Shown one piece after another: positions 1 through 12,829 of a stretch of DNA of 64,000 nt. The notes beneath the pieces were generated by a model, which ran no database searches, was not told the origin of the DNA, and saw only the letters and a list, made by a program, of their open reading frames with translations. The position numbers and the translations under genes are program-made. Source of the DNA: Parasponia andersonii (lineage: Eukaryota > Streptophyta > Magnoliopsida > Rosales > Cannabaceae); NCBI GenBank assembly GCA_002914805.1, contig JXTB01000143.1, positions 300,843 through 364,842 on the forward strand. The letters run 5' to 3'. Within the stretch, counting starts at the first letter, position 1, and each line of letters starts with the position of its first letter.

Positions 1-114
1 TAATCGAAAATGCATCGAAAAAATGTCGGAATAAAGTGAAAAATTTCTAAATCGTCTTCTACTACAAATGCCCTAAATTAAAAAAAAAAAACCCTTAAAT
101 TAGATTTTGCTTAC

Positions 115-132
115 CTTCTTTTGATGACTCAT
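115..132 (-). CDS. possible first coding exon of a minus-strand gene leaving the window
   Basis: Read on the minus strand, a CT-rich stretch (about 290-230) is followed by an untranslated-looking leader, an ATG at 132, five further codons (MSHQKK) and then a good splice donor (GTAAGC, 114-109). This is the usual layout of a plant 5' UTR plus very short first coding exon. The rest of the gene would lie to the left of the window, so the product cannot be identified. What is seen is only the ATG, the donor and the CT-rich leader; that this is a gene is inference. The plus-strand reading frame across 216-431 is low in complexity and is not preferred. Confidence 0.3.
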
Positions 133-449
133 TTTTCTCAACGTAATCCTAAACACTGAGACAGATTTACGATAGACGACACGATGAGATTTCGTCTTCC
201 TCGGTTAACGGCGCGATGGTTCTTGGCTCTTCAGAGAAGGAGACGAAAGAGAGAGTTGGAGAGAGAGAGAGAAAAATGAGGAGTTTAAGGGGGCAAGAGG
301 CATATTTTCTCTTAGGTATTAGTAAGGGTATTTTCGTCCGTAAGCATATTTTTCAAATGTTTTTTAACTTGTGCATATGGGCCAAAATAAGGGTATTTCG
401 GAGCATATTTAACCTAATTTCCCATATATAATAAACATCTGCATATATA

Positions 450-2194
450 TTTTATTTAAAAAGTTAGAAAATAAATGAAAATTATTCATCATAGCGATAC
501 TATCGAGGATAGAGAAATAAAGGTAATAATTTTTGTACTAAATTTTTAATATTAATAGATATAATATATGATTTATCACTACTTAATTAATAATAATATA
601 ATATTTAATTTATATATGATAAATTTTAATTAGATGGTAATAATATATATGATATATGTGATGGTATAAAAAATTTAATATAAAAATTGAGATGCATAAT
701 ATTATTTTATTAGAAAGAGAGTGATATTATTAAAGATGGGGAATAATAAATTTATAAAATAAAATAGTAATAGATGGGGATAGATATTTATGAGAGGCGG
801 ATTAGCTTACCATAAATGGTCAAGTGAAATATTTTTCTACCAATTTTTTTTACGACAAAATTTAAACAACTTTCAATGCAAAGGAAGGCCTCATTCAATA
901 GCCGGAGACCAGTTTTCATATCTGTTTGTTTGTTTTTTCTCATGCTTTATTTTCAGTGACGTTTTCATCACCAAGTAGCACTGTGATGAGACACATATGT
1001 ACACGAATTCGAATAGAGGACACGTGGCCGTCATTCATAAGCATGCATTGCCACTTTTGATTATTTTTTATGCATAATAGGCGTCTCTCTTGATTCCAGT
1101 AAAGCCACCTCTTATAATGAAAATTTTCACGAAAGGAGCTTTTATGGTCCATGGAAAGGTCCCAATAATGCCGCTTGCCACGTGGACTACCTCGTGCTCA
1201 GAATAGTAGTCTACTTGAAGACAAACAAGCTTTTGGCTTATGAGTGCTTATGCCCCTTTCTCTCTTCCTCTGTTCTGATAAACCAGCATGGCATTATTGT
1301 TGGTTGAAATGGTTCTGTTTATTTTTAATCAAGTGTTCATGAAAGTGAATTTATTTTCTCCATTTTTCTCAACTGGGTTTTGAATATGAAGGTCTTTAGA
1401 TTAAAGGGTATTCAAGGTTGAAGAGCTAAAATGTCAATGAGGTTGAAAATCTTACTCTAGTGATTAAGAGGAGAGAGAATGATCATATTAATGGTCTTTT
1501 TGCTCTGATCTCATATGGTTGGTGGTGCCTGTTGAGCTTTCAAAACTGAAACATCTAAAGGATTGAGCTTCAATTCAACAGCAGACTGTCAGGTACTTTA
1601 ATTCCCGCCCCATGGACTGAGGATTCCAAAGACTTTTTTACCTTTATTTTTTTTGGTTCGAATATATAATGAAGGTTCCAAAAGCATCTATAAATACACG
1701 AGTACTTGGAAACTATAGTATACTGTGGAAACTTCATTGGGCTAATTGCAGTTCAATTTCCACCGGGTACCTCTTATTTTCCAAGATTAGTTGACGGTGG
1801 AAACCACACAGACCTTTCTTTCTTGTTCAGGCATATCTCTTATTTCGAAATAAGATATACTTTTTTTTTTTTTTGGGTTTGGATTTATATATGTGTGTGT
1901 GGTGTGCAAGTGCGGGGTGTGTGTGTGTTTGTGTCATGATTCGTGTTAGACTGTGTTGGCATGCTTCTTGTATCCTCTTTGTTTTAACTGTTCTTACAGC
2001 CATGTTGTTTTTTCAAATCAAAGGTTTTAAATTTCAATACTAGTACATGCAGTATGTGGAACTGAATAGTTTATTCTTATTTTATGATCATTAGTTCTCT
2101 CAGTAATTTTGGCTTGATGTTTCAGCTTCGCAAACCTGTACGGTAATTGTCCTGGTAAAGAAGACATAATTTGCTGAAAAACTGGCCTTGGAAA
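450..2194. other. AT-rich spacer, then promoter and leader of the MATE gene
   Basis: Positions 450-1000 are very AT-rich with no coding signal. Two ACGTG G-box/ABRE-like cores occur near 1020 and 1180, inside a less AT-rich stretch that probably belongs to the MATE promoter. A possible non-coding leader exon ends near 1590 (CAG followed by GTACTT). A further leader exon probably starts after the TTTCAG at about 2125 and runs into the ATG at 2195. The UTR borders are inference. Confidence 0.4.
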
Positions 2195-5100
2195 ATGTTG
2201 GCTGCTGAAAAAGAAGACTCATATTCCTGTGAGAATAACATGAGACTTCCTGTCTGCATTTTCTTTAAGGGTGCCAGGTACTATTTCTAATGAAGTTTCT
2301 AATGGATCTTCTCTTTGTATTCTATTGATACACGAGTGCTTATAATCAATCCGCTGTTGCATGAGCAGATTCTTCTTCAAGTTGGACAAACTTGGCGTGG
2401 AGATAGCTTCAATTGCATTACCTGCAGCACTGGCTTTAACAGCTGATCCAATTGCTTCTTTAGTCGACACAGCTTTCATAGGCCAAATCGGTATGTCCTT
2501 CTGTTGTTTACTAATGAACTTTGCCAACAATATTTACATTTTTCCATAAGATCCTTAGTTTACTGCTATACAGTTTGGCTGAGAGAATTTGTTTTTGCTT
2601 TGATTGATGCACTGCAGGTTCTGTGGAGCTTGCTGCTGTAGGAGTTTCTATTGCTTTATTCAATCAAGTATCGAGGATCGCAATATTCCCACTTGTCAGT
2701 GTCACCACTTCCTTTGTTGCTGAAGAAGATACCATAGGGAGAGTGAGCTCTGAACCGCAGGAGACAGAGAACCTCAAAAGAAGTTCAACAATAAACATCG
2801 AACATGAACAGTTGATTGCAGAAAACAGTATGATATTTCTTCAATACTACGTACTCTAGATAAAGTTCTTGACCATTTGCATAATTAAGTCAAGGCCTCG
2901 TTATTTTTATTTGCTTTATGTGGTCTGATTTTTTATTGATTACTTCTTAACACTCGATCTTAATATTCTTTAATTTTCTGCGTCAGATTCTGGTTACAAT
3001 GAATCCAACTCAAAACCCGATGGTGGAAGCTTTGATATAGAGGCAGTCGAAACCGGAAGAAGGCATATTCCTTCAGCCTCATCAGCAATGGTTATTGGTG
3101 GCATCCTTGGTCTCATCCAAGCAATATTCCTCATATCCGCAGCAAGGCCTCTGCTGAATTTCATGGGAGTCAGTTCTGTAGGTTCTTTCTTTCTGTCTTA
3201 TAGTCTATTTTTTATTTTTGGTTTGACATGATGTCCTGGTTTTTCCACTGAAATAATACTAACAACCAAATGCTGTGTCTTTTAAGGATTCCCCTATGCT
3301 AAAACCCGCACAGCTGTACTTGACATTAAGGTCCCTTGGTGCTCCTGCAGTTCTTCTATCTCTAGCAATGCAAGGCGTCTTCCGTGGATTTAAGGATACC
3401 AAAACACCTTTATATGCCACTGGTATATTATTATGGAGTTCAGTTGTAGAAAGTCAATTCAATGCTAGTAAACCCTTTTCGTACTGATTCATAATTTCTG
3501 TTCCAAAATCAGTTGCAGGAGACTTGACGAATATAATTTTGGACCCAATATTTATGTTTATTTTTCGACTGGGTGTTGGTGGTGCAGCTATTGCCCATGT
3601 CATTTCTCAGTAAGTCTTTCATGTTTGTGTTTTTCCAAACATAACAGTTTACCAACATGCTGTATTATGAGAAACTTGTCTATCATTGCTATAAAACTCT
3701 TCCAGGTACCTAATTTCAATCATACTCTTGCGGCGATTAATGGATAAAGTTAATCTCTTGCCCCCAAGTATTAAACACCTCCAATTTGGTAGATTTCTCA
3801 AAAATGGTAAGAACCATACAGCCAGCGGTAAATTTTCAATGCTTGCCTGACAGTGTTGTAGTACTTAAGTATCAGGGCTATATATGCAGGATGCTTCAAC
3901 TGAGCCAGCTTGTTTTGATGAAACGATAGCTGAAAGAAAAATAAGAAGACAGTCACTGAAGTATTATACAATTTGGTCTTTGATAACAGTTAATGCATAA
4001 CTGGTGTATAGATAACTGTCTACTTTCTACAATGGATCTTTTCCTTCTGAGTGTTGTAAAACATCAAGTTTTTCATTCTAGTTCCAATTAAACCCCTTGT
4101 TTCGGTTGACACTATGATGAACTGCATCACCAAAATGAAACTAAAAGAACTAGAGTTGATGAGTTGTTTTAGTATGTCGTATTACAGTAAGATTAGTCAT
4201 ATATTGTAACGTTAATACTGCATAAGATAAGCCCTTTCTTCTTTACTGCCTGAACTCCAGGTTTCCTGTTGTTGATGAGGGTGGTAGCTGTGACATTCTG
4301 TGTAACCTTGGCTGCATCACTGGCTGCACGCCGGGGTTCGACATCCATGGCTGCTTTTCAGGTCTGCCTTCAAGTTTGGCTGGCAACATCTCTTCTTGCT
4401 GATGGACTGGCAGTTGCTGGGCAGGTCAGAAAATATTTTCCTTCGTAAATGAACTTTTTGTAGCATCACCTTTATATTTACAAGTTCAAGTGAAACAGAC
4501 AAATTTTTTGTTTTTTATTTTTTAAATAGTTTGGCTCCCTTTTCTCTCAATCTGTTCATCTGCTAAACTTCAGTTGCTTTACACCTTCAGGCAATACTTG
4601 CAAGTGCATTTGCGAAAAAAGACTATGAGAAGGCAACTACCACTGCATCCCGAGTATTGCAGGTACTAAATGCTATTTTAGAAGTACCAATCATCTTTTC
4701 CACATGATGTCATTTTCTCTGAAAGTAAGCAAAAAATTTGCAGCTGGGATTGGTTCTGGGGTTGGTGCTTGCAATATTCCTCAGAGTGGGAATGCCGTTT
4801 GGAGCCAAGTTATTTACAAGCGATGTCGATGTCCTCCATCTCATCGGCATAGGAATTCCGGTACCTCCTTTCGCCTCAAACAAAGAGAGTAAATACTACT
4901 AATTCTTTTCACTATCAAATGATATGATAACTCAAAAATATTTCCATTTGAAACCAGTTTGTGGCAGCTACTCAACCAATCAATGCCTTGGCTTTTGTTT
5001 TCGATGGTGTCAACTTTGGAGCATCTGATTTTGCATATTCAGCTTACTCCATGGCAAGTCCACTGTCCCATCTACTACTAATACTAGTATAGTACTCAAT

Positions 5101-5510
5101 GTGAAAATGTAGTAATGCGAAAATGTAGTAAATACATATTAGGAGACAGTTTATGAACAATAAAAACAGTTGATGAAGTGGTGAAACTAGGAAGACATTC
5201 CACTAAATCTTGTCTATGTCTCCAGGTTATGGTGGCTATTCTAAGCATCCTATGTCTGTTTGTTCTTTCATCCACAAATGGGTTCATTGGAATATGGGTT
5301 GCTTTGACTATCTACATGAGTCTTCGGACATTTGCTGGTTTTTGGAGGTAAATTTTAGTACTTATGAACTGCTCTTAATGCAAATGCAGTAAGAAGGAAT
5401 ATTAAAAAATAAATAAAAATCTAAAAGGTCACTTAATTGTTAAAATACTGTGTGTTTGCAGGATAGGGACTGGAACAGGACCTTGGGAATTTCTACATTC
5501 AAGAACCTAA
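2195..5510 (+). CDS. DTX42: MATE efflux transporter, DTX42/FRD3 (citrate) type
   Basis: Thirteen coding exons join in frame to 519 residues: 2195-2277, 2369-2490, 2618-2827, 2987-3177, 3287-3422, 3513-3609, 3706-3806, 4261-4424, 4591-4662, 4744-4860, 4958-5053, 5226-5347 and 5462-5510. The protein has the landmarks of the FRD3/DTX42 branch of MATE carriers. These include ALTADPIASLVDTAFIGQIG in the first membrane helix, SRIAIFPLVSVTTSFVAEED, a long hydrophilic loop between helices 2 and 3 (about residues 100-160), GVFRGFKDTKTPLYAT, and ATQPINALAFVFDGVNFGASDF near helix 9-10. Length fits DTX42 (about 515). Family members export citrate across the plasma membrane for aluminium exclusion or iron movement; that this copy does so is inference. 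Intron 11 uses a GC donor (GCAAGT at 5054). The start at 2195 gives an N-terminus similar in length and pattern to DTX42. Confidence 0.93.
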
Positions 5511-8226
5511 TTATATATAGATATGGGGCTCTCAGTTTTGCAGTATTCCTTTTGTGGTATTCTTTGTAGTTTGATTGATGGCTTGAAATTAGTACATTTC
5601 TATTGTGATTTGTATATAAAATCTTAGCTTTTCTATTATACATACATACAGGAATTTGGGAGGAAAAAAAAAGAAAGAAAGAGCCAATTTCTATGTCAAC
5701 AACGATGCAAGGAAAGTGTAGCAGATTCTTGCGCAATATGTTACGTTTTGCTATGAATTCATGAGAATGTATTTTGCTATGATTGAATTGAAGAGATACT
5801 TTGATAAGATTTTGCCATGTAAAAATAAACGACTTGTCGTATCAAGGTTTAAAAGACAAACTACATGTCGTTTCGCTTCTCTCTTTTTCATTTTTTCCCA
5901 ATTGTGCTTAATGTGGTTTCAATTTCAACGTGGACGACAGCAGAACGTCTAAAAACTACATCTCTTTTACGGACGACAATAGACTTTGACCACAAACGAC
6001 ATGTAATTCACAATCATCAAATTTTGGAGACGATAATTTCCAATGGTCAAGTAGAATGGGATTTTTTATTTTTTTTTGATAAGAAACAGAGTGGGATTAA
6101 TTTCATTAGTGCCCCAAATTTAGTATCTCAACCCGAACATGGCTATTGTTGCATCACGGCCCTCCTATCAAAGAAATATCAAATTTTTAAGGGCATGATG
6201 GTTCATGCATACATGATAAATATCTACATAAATCAAAGAAATGAAGGATTAAAGTAGTGCTAAATCCGGATGTTAATTTGAATATCATACTAGTATAATT
6301 CCTCCCTTTTTTTTTTTTTTCTTTCAAACGACATTTAGTTTCGATAAGTTAGACATATGAAGCAATATACTGTTGAAACTAATTACATTTCACTTTTCTT
6401 TTTTCTTTTTCAAACAAAATATACCTAAACGAAAACACGGTTAAAGCAATAGGGCCTTGAAGAAATGTTCACTTTTTAATTCGTTAAGGAAAATGTTCTT
6501 CTCATCATTTGTAAGTTTTCCAAATCAATCAGTTTTTATACTCGGTAAATCATTTCCAAAATTAATATTCTCAATAAATCAACTAGATTCAGACATTTTT
6601 CGAAAGATAAAAAAAAAATATCACGTGTATAAAACAGACACCCACCATCCCACCCTAATTTCTCTGTGAAAATTGTGATATTTGCACTACTTTGGCTACT
6701 GAATACTTGCAAGTTCATTCTCTGTAACTTCAAATTAAGGGAAAGTTATTCATGGATGCCTTTGTGTGATTTGTCATCCTTGACTAAGATATTACTTAAC
6801 CAAACTTTCTTGAGTTCTCCTTCTCTCCTCGAAGTTCTTTATTAGTCTTCTCACGGCAATTCATATGATACATATATACACAACCATTTCTTCTTACTGT
6901 TTTTCCTTTTTGTCTAAGCAGTATCTCATCACAAATCATATACTTGATAATGCAGGTTTCATTCTTTAATTACAAATTAAGGTATAGTCACCGTAACCTA
7001 CATTCAAGACCAAGTAGTAGGTAGATTATTAAGACAAGGATATTTAAGTAGCTTTGGTTCAACATCGGTGTACTGCCAAGTGACAATTATCTGATTGTAA
7101 CACATTACATTCTAGACGTTTTAATTAAGGCTGGTCTGGCCTATAGGGAAAGGAATTTTATTAGAATTCCAGATTTATAGTACCAAAACCCCAACTTAAT
7201 TGGTAAATAATGATAAACTAAAGAAAGCACTGCCTCCGGTGTTTAGGCAACCAACCAAAATACCAAATCATCAACTCAAATAAATTAACAATATTCCCTT
7301 AAATTTTGATTTATGACCTTTGAACATAAGACTTTCTTGCTCCTCCATAGACTTTAAAAAGCTATCCATCAACTTAATCCTTAAAATCTTGTCAATCCAA
7401 AATTGTAGGTACCACACACGTAGCTTCAGCTCGTCTGGCAAAGCCTCCTCGAAAGGGCTTGGGGTGGCGGGTTCGAACCAACGAAGTATCTAAATAAAAA
7501 ATTGTGGGTGCCCCATCACATCTTACTGTCGATGACTCAAGTAGAAACTGAATAAATCCAAATAAGAAAGACACTTTCCCCCAACTAATCACGTTTTCGA
7601 CCGTCCATGCCCTTGTTGGGATTCCACCTCATCATATGTATACACACATATATTCCTTGTATTTTCATAAACATAGATAAAGAAACAACAAATAAAGATA
7701 CGAAAAAACAGTCCATATACGATCAGGTATAAATGGAAGCTAAATGAGATGAAGGGGAAAAAAATAATAATAAAACATTAAAATGCTTTGGTGTTTAACA
7801 CCGCACACACATAATAAGATACTATAACTCATAGGTTAGCATTGGTCTAGTCAAAAGGAAAATGTTGCAAAAGTATGGAAAGTTTATTCAATATTTAATC
7901 AATCAAAGAACAATTGCCCCAATTTCTGTCACTATACGACTCTAACAAGATATTTACTATTGAAACACATTCCCAACAAAAGTTTTACGTTCATCTCAAA
8001 ACATCCTACTACTACTAAAAAAAAATCTTTAAAAATATGAAAAGAATAGGAAAATCTTGTACAAATGTGGTCCGAAACTACCCATCATGGGCCATGTCTC
8101 TGCAAAGTAACTCAGGTTGTTTTTTGAAAAAAGAAATTATTGGAGCAGACTGGTGCTTGTAAAAGTTACCTTCTGAACTCCAGCGTACCATATGAAATTC
8201 CTGATTAAATTGTGCTACCTGAAATC
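5511..8226. other. spacer between MATE and CCCH genes
   Basis: The first 250 bases are the likely MATE 3' UTR. The remainder is AT-rich without a convincing reading frame. A tRNA-like repeat lies at about 7400-7600 (listed separately). The last few hundred bases before 8227 are the likely 3' UTR of the minus-strand CCCH gene. Confidence 0.5.
7400..7600 (+). repeat. probable tRNA-derived SINE fragment
   Basis: A GC-rich island in AT-rich DNA carries a pol III box-A-like stretch (AGCTCGTCTGGCAAAG, about 7427-7442). About 25 bases further on is a perfect box B core (GGTTCGAACC, near 7470). There is no tRNA cloverleaf around them. This is the head structure of tRNA-derived SINEs. The ends are approximate and no target-site duplication was found. 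Confidence 0.4.
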
Positions 8227-10098
8227 TCAAAACTCAGAACCTGTCTGATCTAATGGTCTCAGGTTTGAATATTCACCAGAGTGTGTAGCATCTGAGACTG
8301 AAAACCTTGTCGTTTCATTGATATCAGATGGCGATTGCTTCACCAGTGACTGAACCAATGAAAGGTCAAGCACTCTTGTATCATGAAAAGGCAGGCTCCG
8401 TGATCCAAGGTCCCGAGAGCCGAAGCTGCGTAATTGTTGCTGCTGGTTCTCACTCTTGCCCAAAGCGTATACCCCAGAGCTAAATGGGAACTGATGCTCA
8501 ATGCCCTGACTTGACATCATACCTGGTAAGAAATCACCCAACGAAGCATGCTCGAAATTTGTAGGAGAGAACGAATTTGTTTTGACAGGAGATAACATGG
8601 AGTCTTGCAGCTGGAGCTTATTAAAAAGTGCAGGATTCTGTGATGGAGAGAACAAAGAGTATCTAGGAGATATGACCTTGGAGGAGAAAAGCTCATTGAG
8701 ATCCGAAGGCATTGATGGCCTCTTTTGCTGCAATTGGAAACTCTCAACTGGAACATTTCTTGCATTGAAAGATCTCAGACGACTCATTTGGAGATGACTA
8801 CCAGGGAGTTGCAAAGTGGGGATCTTTTGTTGAGGCCAGGGCATAGATGCTTTGGAAATACCATTACTGGGTGGCATGAGAATCGGCACTGAGGGTGAAC
8901 CAGGCAACAAGTTCAAGGCTGGAGCTATATCAATGGCGGTAGCAGCAGAGGTGGCTGAACGGTGAGATGGCACAGCAGATCCTGTGGACTGATAAAGGGG
9001 TCTCAGTTCCTCGGTTGTATGGGCAAAGAAGCAAACCCGACGCGGGCAACTCGTGCTATCTTTGCAAATTTGAGTCCTGTACTGTGCTGGGTGTAGTAAG
9101 GACTCAAAAACCCCATGAGCATATTCACATGAGTCTCCGCGTCTACATTTTGCTTTACGATGATCTGGGCAGGGGACACAACTATAATGGAATTTCTTGG
9201 GGTCTCTTCTCCTTGCATTCTCACCAGGATGAACAAAAGGACACTCTTTCCAATCATGTGAATAAGTTCTCGAACATGGCCGAATCTTAAACGAAAACAT
9301 CCTGAACTCGTCAGTGGAATATATGCTGTTCTTAATGTCCGGAATAGATGGATCGATTGGGTATTGCTTTTTCTTCGACGCAGGCGAAATATGCAGGTCA
9401 TTAGGCTCATAAGTAGGTGGCAACGTAGTCGAATCGAAAAGAGAAGAGGAAGAACCCTTCTCCGGGGACGATTGAAGGGATGGTGAACGTGGTATTGAGC
9501 TAGATTGACAAGCCGAACCATCACTTTTTAATACCTCTGCAAGTGCAACCTTCAAATTGGCAAGATTAGGGGGAGAAACAATAACGTCAAATGGGCGATG
9601 CCCATTACAGTCAGTAGCATTAATATCCGCACCGGCGAGTAAAAGCAACTTGACAACTTCAATGGCGGAAATAGTCCCACTAGAAGCAGCACAGTGAAGG
9701 GCAGTGCTCTTATCCGGGTCACAGGATCGATTTATATCAGCTTGAGGCATTGAAAGGATAAGTTTTACAACCTCAAGGCTACCATTCATAGCAGCCACCA
9801 TTAATGGGGTCCTCCCCATAAAAGCCATTCTCTTTGCAGCCCTCTGGCGGCAATACCATAATCCAGCCTCGTTAATCAAACAACCATCATTAATACACTG
9901 CTTAAACCTCTCAACATCATCATCAGCCGCAAGTTCAAGCAAGACGTCTGTTTCATTAGGATTATTCATAGCTTTTGCATCTGACTCTGACTCTGACTCT
10001 GACTCGCTTTCTTGACGAGTCTTTGAATTAAATGACTCTGATTCTGACTCGCTTTCTTGACGAGTCTTTGAATTAAACTGTTCCGGGCCACCACACAT
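8227..10098 (-). CDS. ankyrin-repeat and tandem CCCH zinc-finger protein (plant RR-TZF family)
   Basis: An intronless frame of 623 residues. Ankyrin-type repeats span about residues 90-166. The arginine-rich plant motif C-X5-H-X4-C-X3-H is at C275/H281/C286/H290. The tandem fingers are perfect: C310-X7-C318-X5-C324-X3-H328, sixteen residues, then C345-X5-C351-X4-C356-X3-H360. This order defines the Arabidopsis AtC3H29/30/47/56/66 group. Those proteins bind RNA, shuttle between nucleus and cytoplasm and act in stress and hormone responses; which member this matches is not resolved. The C-terminal 260 residues are Ser/Gln-rich and disordered-looking. Lack of introns is usual for the group. An oddity is a 45-bp in-frame tandem duplication giving two [15 protein letters not shown] units at residues 8-37. 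The start at 10098 is the first ATG of the frame. Confidence 0.93.
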   Translation of the reverse strand: MCGGPEQFNSKTRQESESESESFNSKTRQESESESESESDAKAMNNPNETDVLLELAADDDVERFKQCINDGCLINEAGLWYCRQRAAKRMAFMGRTPLMVAAMNGSLEVVKLILSMPQADINRSCDPDKSTALHCAASSGTISAIEVVKLLLLAGADINATDCNGHRPFDVIVSPPNLANLKVALAEVLKSDGSACQSSSIPRSPSLQSSPEKGSSSSLFDSTTLPPTYEPNDLHISPASKKKQYPIDPSIPDIKNSIYSTDEFRMFSFKIRPCSRTYSHDWKECPFVHPGENARRRDPKKFHYSCVPCPDHRKAKCRRGDSCEYAHGVFESLLHPAQYRTQICKDSTSCPRRVCFFAHTTEELRPLYQSTGSAVPSHRSATSAATAIDIAPALNLLPGSPSVPILMPPSNGISKASMPWPQQKIPTLQLPGSHLQMSRLRSFNARNVPVESFQLQQKRPSMPSDLNELFSSKVISPRYSLFSPSQNPALFNKLQLQDSMLSPVKTNSFSPTNFEHASLGDFLPGMMSSQGIEHQFPFSSGVYALGKSENQQQQLRSFGSRDLGSRSLPFHDTRVLDLSLVQSLVKQSPSDINETTRFSVSDATHSGEYSNLRPLDQTGSEF

Positions 10099-11689
10099 GC
10101 TTGAGTTATTCCAAAAAAGTAATTATCTGAAAAGATGAAATTAATCCAAAAAAATAATCAATTATTATAATACTTAAAACAAAAGATTCACGTACCCTTA
10201 TAGTAGAGATAATTACACAATACCCGCGAATTGTGTTTAAAATTAAATACTAATGATGCTAAGAATTTAGATAATTAGGAATAACAAAAAATACTCAAAT
10301 TTTTCAAAAAAAAAAAGCAGATATCGTTGAAATTATATCTTCATCTTCAAAAGAAAATTTCAACACTTCAATTTTCAGATTATGAATATAAATAAGTCAC
10401 TTTGTCACACTTTCTTGGTAACCAAACTACACAAAAAGATAAACCCACGAAAAAAAAAAACAAAAAACAACGAATGAATACGAATTCAAACGATAATTCC
10501 AGTATCAAGGCCATGCAAATTATATTTAACCAGTCCAAAACATCAATCATCAATATTCAAAAAGAACGCACAGAAATATGCACAGAGAGCAAGTGGAATT
10601 ACGACAATGGGACTCTGAAATCGGGTGGTGTTGAGTCGAAAACCGCAATAATCTGTACGGAGAATCGTTTAACGAGAAAGCGTAGTCCGCCAAAGAAGAA
10701 GCTCAAAGCTCGATCACCGCCATGGGCATGGCCAAAAGAGGCTACCACTGGTACTGATATTGAAAATAATGAAAAGGAGGAGGGTGGTTTTGTAAATTAA
10801 GTGTAAAAATTGGTAGCGGGTTGGGGGGGGGGGGTTGGGTTTTAAATCTTTTGGTTGGAGTTGGGGTGACCGGCTTAGGGGGTTTAAGGTGAAGAAGGAG
10901 TAGGTGGGTCAGACCAGTAAGAGTCAGAGTTTGGTGACCGGATAAAGCGGTGGAGCCTCTAAGGGAGTGCGCGATCTCCTGCTTTGAGGAACAACCGGAT
11001 GCCAAATTTTATACACTGCTAGAAAGTAGCAAATATATTATTTGGTATTCGAAAATACGATTTATTTTAAAGGTAAGATAAGATAAGAAAGTTTTTGTTC
11101 AAAAATTAAAAATATATATAAAGTTAATTCATGTCGTAATTTAATAAATAAATTTTGCGTTAGTAACGCTAATTAGATTATGGATTAATATAGTTTAGTG
11201 GTAACCAACTACTTCGCCTAATGATTAGTTATTTGTTTTTTACAAATGATAGTTTTAAAATCGTTGATCAAAGACATACTGTTTAAATTATCTGTGAAAG
11301 AATCGTAAGTGTTATAGAATAATATGGCATAATAAACTGCATTATTTCTGTTACTTTTGATAAAGGTCATAAAATTACTTCAAAACTCAATAAGCTCATA
11401 CACGGGAATATTTTTATTACATCAACGTTGTGCATGCTATATAATTAACCTCGGAAATATTATCTATATACATTGAAAATATTCAAAATACTATTGCTTA
11501 CATTCAAATATTTGTTACATTCATATTTCTAATCCTCATATTGTTGAATTTAAAAAATAGGTCACCTGTAAGTTGAAATTTCACCTATTTGATGTTAAAA
11601 AAATATAATAGCATATAAAAATACTATTACTGTATTTTACAATTCAAAAATAAGTACACTGAATTTAAAAGAAAAAGATTGGTTTATAT
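10099..11689. other. upstream region of the CCCH gene, then AT-rich spacer
   Basis: Positions 10099 to about 10990 precede the minus-strand CCCH gene and probably hold its leader and promoter. A G-run at about 10825-10835 is a low-complexity tract. Beyond 11000 the DNA is AT-rich with no gene that I can support. Confidence 0.4.
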
Positions 11690-12490
11690 GTGAAAATTTT
11701 GAACAATTTTTAGATATTTTTTATGATGCTACTGTTATTTTATTTGGTATTTATTATCCTATTTCTCCAATTATTTTACATCACATATTTTTTATTACGT
11801 TAATGTTTTCTAAAGAAAAATATGACCCTATATTTGGACCTATGATAATTAAAATACAATAAGTTTATTTGAAATATTGGTCTAAAATTCCTTTATTATT
11901 TTCATTTGCTTTTATTTTAGATCCTAGTGCTAAATTAAATCGTCTTTCTACTATTATTGGTCACATTGGTAATGCTTTAGAGTTACATTTTACACTCGAA
12001 TATACTAACACTCGTGATAAGTTTTTTGAATTGTTTAGTATATATGAGACTAAGTTTATCAGTACGAATATGAGTCAACAAAAAATCCCATAACACACCA
12101 GAGATTGATCAAAGTCTATCTGGTCCTATATTCATGGGTATGTGTGTGGCTTATCATCATCATCATCAAGTTCAAGTCAACCATTATGTCAATTACCAAC
12201 AGCAACAAATCCCCGCAATTCTCGGAACTTAACCAATATCTTAAGTTAGATTCTGACATCGATTATGAAGATGAAAACTTCAAAATTTTGGAATGGTAGC
12301 AAAAACATCAAAGAAATTTCTCAGTGCTTTCTCGAGTAGCACGTGATATCTTAATTATTTTAGTATCTATAGTTTCTTCGGAGTCTGCTTGTAGCACTAT
12401 TGGGAAGATATTAAACAATCGAAGGACTTCGTTGACTCCTTGAAGTAGTTGAGGTGCCAACATGTGTTAAAGAATAGGAACAGCGACGAA
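11690..12490 (+). pseudogene. decayed hAT-family transposase (3' half)
   Basis: Pieces of one hAT transposase can be read in order with stops and frame changes between them. They are FYDATVILFG.YYPISP (about 11715), YWSKIPLLFSFAFILDPSAK (about 11875) with a following FELFSIYETKF, then FSELNQYLKLDSDIDYE (about 12220). The C-terminal dimerisation block follows at about 12320-12440 (LSRVARDIL, SSESACST, NRRTSLTP). A TAG interrupts after ILEW (12296-12298) and a TGA follows the dimerisation block. These blocks are typical of the DUF4413 and Dimer_Tnp_hAT regions of RICESLEEPER-like proteins. The N-terminal BED finger and DDE first part are not seen. It is non-functional. Confidence 0.8.
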
Positions 12491-12829
12491 ATAAAATCAA
12501 TATACTATTCATAATGAAAAATTGACAGAAAATTTTAGTGAATTGTATATGAATAATAATGATGAATCATGATTAATGAATAATGGATTAACGATAACAA
12601 GGTAGATGAAAATTTAATCAATAAAATTGAATTTGTTATTTTTCAAATTTAATTTACTTTTTTTTCTTCAACTTAAGTTATGTATTATTTTTTAATTTTT
12701 ATCATAAAAGTTGTAAAATTATTTGTGATAAAAGTTTTATCACATATATATAATTTTTTTAATTATTAAAATTCATTAAAAATTTTAATTTAAAATCTTT
12801 CAAAAAATGTTTTTTTTTTAAATAAAAAA

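Noticed and set aside
216..431. 71-codon plus-strand frame at the left edge
   Set aside because: It crosses a GA-repeat tract and AT-rich DNA, and the minus-strand reading gives a more gene-like structure.
7425..7480. tRNA gene
   Set aside because: A and B box-like sequences are present, but no acceptor stem or cloverleaf can be formed; a SINE head explains them better.
9003..9524. 173-codon minus-strand frame overlapping the CCCH gene
   Set aside because: It is an out-of-frame shadow of the zinc-finger coding sequence.
10402..10800. 132-codon plus-strand frame upstream of the CCCH gene
   Set aside because: Lys/Asn-rich, low complexity and antisense to the likely leader of the CCCH gene; no family features.
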